From: Halorarum halophilum
GTDB lineage: Archaea; Halobacteriota; Halobacteria; Halobacteriales; Haloferacaceae
Direction of reading: 5' to 3'
DNA: 64,000 bases
NCBI RefSeq assembly: GCF_013401515.1
Contig: NZ_CP058529.1
Span: forward strand, 496,001 to 560,000
This document shows, in pieces, positions 62,562-64,000 of the stretch (position 1 is the stretch's first letter; every line of letters begins with the position of its first letter). Made by a program: the position numbers and the translations under genes. The notes below the pieces were generated by a model that worked only from the letters and a program-made list of their open reading frames with translations, made no database searches and was not told the DNA's origin.

Positions 62562-62903
62562 ATGAAACATTCTCAAACGATGGCCGCGAATCCAGAAATC
62601 ACAGAGTCACTGAGCCCTATTGAATTCGATCTGGAGAGCAAATCCTTCCAAGCTACGTACGATAGTATCCGTGACTCGACGAGTTTAGCGGTCGTTGCAG
62701 TGGTTGCGACCGCCCTTGGGGAAGACCCGCAGGCCTTGACACCGCTTCAGACCATTATTGACACAGACGCACTTGACAAACTGACGACGGAGTCAGCTAC
62801 CGGATTCAGGGCCTGTGACAGGATTTCCTTCAGGTATGGCGGATTCGAGATCACCGTCACTAGCGAGGACGTTATCGAGGCGAACCATCTCGAGGATACA
62901 TAA
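62562..62903 (+). CDS. HalOD1 output-domain protein
   Basis: A 113-residue protein. The HalOD1 domain (about residues 25-110) has LAVVAVVATALGEDPQALTPLQTIIDTDALDKL and RISFRYGGFEITVTSEDVI. HalOD1 is found at the C-terminus of many haloarchaeal receiver proteins and also alone, as here. The function is unknown but regulatory. An ATG 18 bases later is an alternative start. Confidence 0.85.
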   Translation: MKHSQTMAANPEITESLSPIEFDLESKSFQATYDSIRDSTSLAVVAVVATALGEDPQALTPLQTIIDTDALDKLTTESATGFRACDRISFRYGGFEITVTSEDVIEANHLEDT

Positions 62904-62911
62904 TCGGCACG

Positions 62912-63061
62912 ATGCTTCCGTATCAAATCGTATGTACTGGCTGTGAAGCGCTTCGAGCGGCCCGAAAACGGACGCCTGATACTGCGGTTGTTCCGTATCA
63001 GGACACGTGCCCGGAGTGTGGATGCGGAAATTTCGGCATTGGAGCAACGACTGGAAAATGA
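62912..63061 (+). CDS. Tiny zinc-finger protein upstream of DUF7344 gene
   Basis: A 49-residue protein, ATG at 62912 to TGA at 63061. IVCTGCEALR near the start and TCPECGCGNFGIG near the end give two CxxC sites for zinc. It overlaps the next gene by four bases (ATGA). Small CxxC proteins coupled with HTH proteins are common in haloarchaea and may form toxin-antitoxin-like or regulatory pairs, which is speculation. Confidence 0.65.
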   Translation: MLPYQIVCTGCEALRAARKRTPDTAVVPYQDTCPECGCGNFGIGATTGK

Positions 63062-63357
63062 GTGAACAGGCTGCTCCGAGAGGTGAGGACTTCCGGACCG
63101 TGCTGCGAAAGCAACAACAACGAGTGGTGGAGGCCCTAGCAGCACAGGAGACGATAGATGCGACGCCGATAATTCAGGAGGATGAAGCTCTCTCCTACGA
63201 GGAGTATGTCACACTCGTGTATGAACTCCACCACGTCCAACTACCCGGGTTACAGGCAGCCGGAGTAATTGAGTTTGACCGGCATGGAGAGACCGTGAGC
63301 CGAGGGGGAAGCTTTGACGAGTGGCGCCCGAGACTCAAACACGGTCATGGTCGGTAA
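63058..63357 (+). CDS. Winged-helix protein (DUF7344-like)
   Basis: A 99-residue protein. FRTVLRKQQQRVVEALAAQETIDATPII starts a winged helix, and LSYEEYVTLVYELHHVQLPGLQAAGVIEFDRHGETV is the characteristic second half of the haloarchaeal DUF7344-type HTH. DNA binding is likely. It is coupled to the zinc-finger gene. Together with the HalOD1 and HTH-10 genes it makes a regulatory block. Confidence 0.78.
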   Translation: MSEQAAPRGEDFRTVLRKQQQRVVEALAAQETIDATPIIQEDEALSYEEYVTLVYELHHVQLPGLQAAGVIEFDRHGETVSRGGSFDEWRPRLKHGHGR

Positions 63358-63690
63358 GATACGTTAGTCGCAGAACTCCTTCAGGCGAATCACTAGCAGG
63401 AAATTCACGCTATTCAATATCCTAGTGAAACTCCCACAGTGTGTAAACGTGCATTCGTTGAGGAATTGGCCTAGTGGCCTACGGATCTGCTGTTCAAAGT
63501 TAGTGTGAGTAACTGGGTTATCGAGGAGCATATCCAATTTCGCCGCGTACCAGTATTACGAGCCAGTTCACACTGTGCGTCCGGTCCGGCGTGGGGACGG
63601 TCCACCGCTGGTGCCGTGGCACGGGAACCGCGTTAGTAGCTGTATTTTCGCGGGGCGCATCACTTAGTCCAGACTCGCCCCTAACCCAGC
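63358..63690. other. Intergenic stretch without a clear gene
   Basis: No supported gene in 333 bp. The first half is AT-rich, the second half GC-rich. Short frames are without motif. The end must hold the promoter of the last HalOD1 gene. Confidence 0.4.
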
Positions 63691-63999
63691 ATGACAGACG
63701 AGAGTCCGTTCCGAGACACCCAGCGACGCACCGAGACTGACGACTACACACACGAATTCGACACGGAGACCGAGTCGGCGAGCGTGGCACTCATCAGTTC
63801 AATCATCACCCTGGAAAACACTGACCCCACCGAGTTGGCGTTCCTCCCAGACTGTATCGACACGGACGCCCTCGACGCATTCATTTCTATGAGTACTAAA
63901 GACCGCAGCTGTTCCACCGACCGGCGCGTCTCGTTCAATTACGAGGGGTATCACGTCCGAATCACGAGCGACGGGACCATCACCCTCAATCCGAGGTAG
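63691..63999 (+). CDS. HalOD1 output-domain protein 2
   Basis: A 102-residue protein. ALISSIITLENTDPTELAFLPDCIDTDALDAFISM and RVSFNYEGYHVRITSDGTITL mark a HalOD1 domain. The first 25 residues are hydrophilic. It is the second such protein within 1.2 kb. Function unknown. The stop is one base before the window edge. Confidence 0.85.
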   Translation: MTDESPFRDTQRRTETDDYTHEFDTETESASVALISSIITLENTDPTELAFLPDCIDTDALDAFISMSTKDRSCSTDRRVSFNYEGYHVRITSDGTITLNPR

Positions 64000-64000
64000 T

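Overview
The window is a stretch of chromosome from an extremely halophilic archaeon (class Halobacteria). The evidence is high GC, strongly Asp/Glu-rich proteins, archaeal translation genes (uS15, eS1, aIF1A, a KEOPS Pcc1-like subunit), a Tat-exported halocyanin-type blue copper protein, haloarchaeal regulators (HalOD1 domains, HTH-10, TrmB) and many leaderless or GTG starts. No species is assigned.

Layout. 1-2.1 kb: a partial MFS gene, an HD-domain phosphohydrolase, tatA and tRNA-Arg(CCU). 2.4-13.2 kb: an HdeD-like protein, then a type IV pilus / pilus-like secretion locus made of a VirB11-type ATPase, a TadC-type membrane platform and six small or medium proteins that each begin with a prepilin-like signal; the last is encoded convergently. 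13.2-17.6 kb: a CinA-like protein and exported or small proteins. 17.6-19.4 kb: a decayed accessory patch with frameshifted membrane, winged-helix/integrase and copper-storage (Csp) remnants. 19.4-24.6 kb: a CPH-type copper P-type ATPase, a VIT1 transporter, an SLC13 permease, a SHOCT protein and a VIT1 relic.

24.7-34.3 kb: an SDR enzyme followed by a sulfur-handling island. One strand carries rhodanese-MBL protein 2, two YeeE/YedE halves, a 49-residue membrane protein, TauE/SafE, an HTH regulator, rhodanese-MBL protein 1 and an MFS transporter. The divergent strand carries TusA, DsrE2-like, DUF302 and a response regulator. The likely logic is import or export of thiosulfate/sulfite, carriage of sulfane sulfur on Cys carriers and oxidation or transfer by the rhodanese-MBL enzymes. 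A near-palindrome CAATAYTG recurs in four of its promoters.

34.4-35.6 kb: remains of an integrative element (primase/helicase relic, small zinc finger) beside tRNA-Ala(GGC). 35.7-55.4 kb: mostly core chromosome, including rps15-recJ-like-pcc1-rps3ae, pssA, hisD, an IscA-type protein, an Lrp regulator, two MscS channels, dodecin, a PAC2 protein, TrmB, aIF1A, an M42 peptidase and an aspartoacylase-like protein. Two parts of a membrane protein occur fused at 35.8 kb and split at 47.9-49.2 kb. 55.5-64 kb: an AT-richer accessory end with small membrane proteins, UspA, DUF1003, a rubrerythrin-VIT1 fusion, HTH-10 and HalOD1 proteins, peppered with copies of a roughly 150-bp hairpin-bearing repeat. 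A truncated copy of this repeat also sits inside the primase relic at 34.4 kb, linking the two accessory zones.
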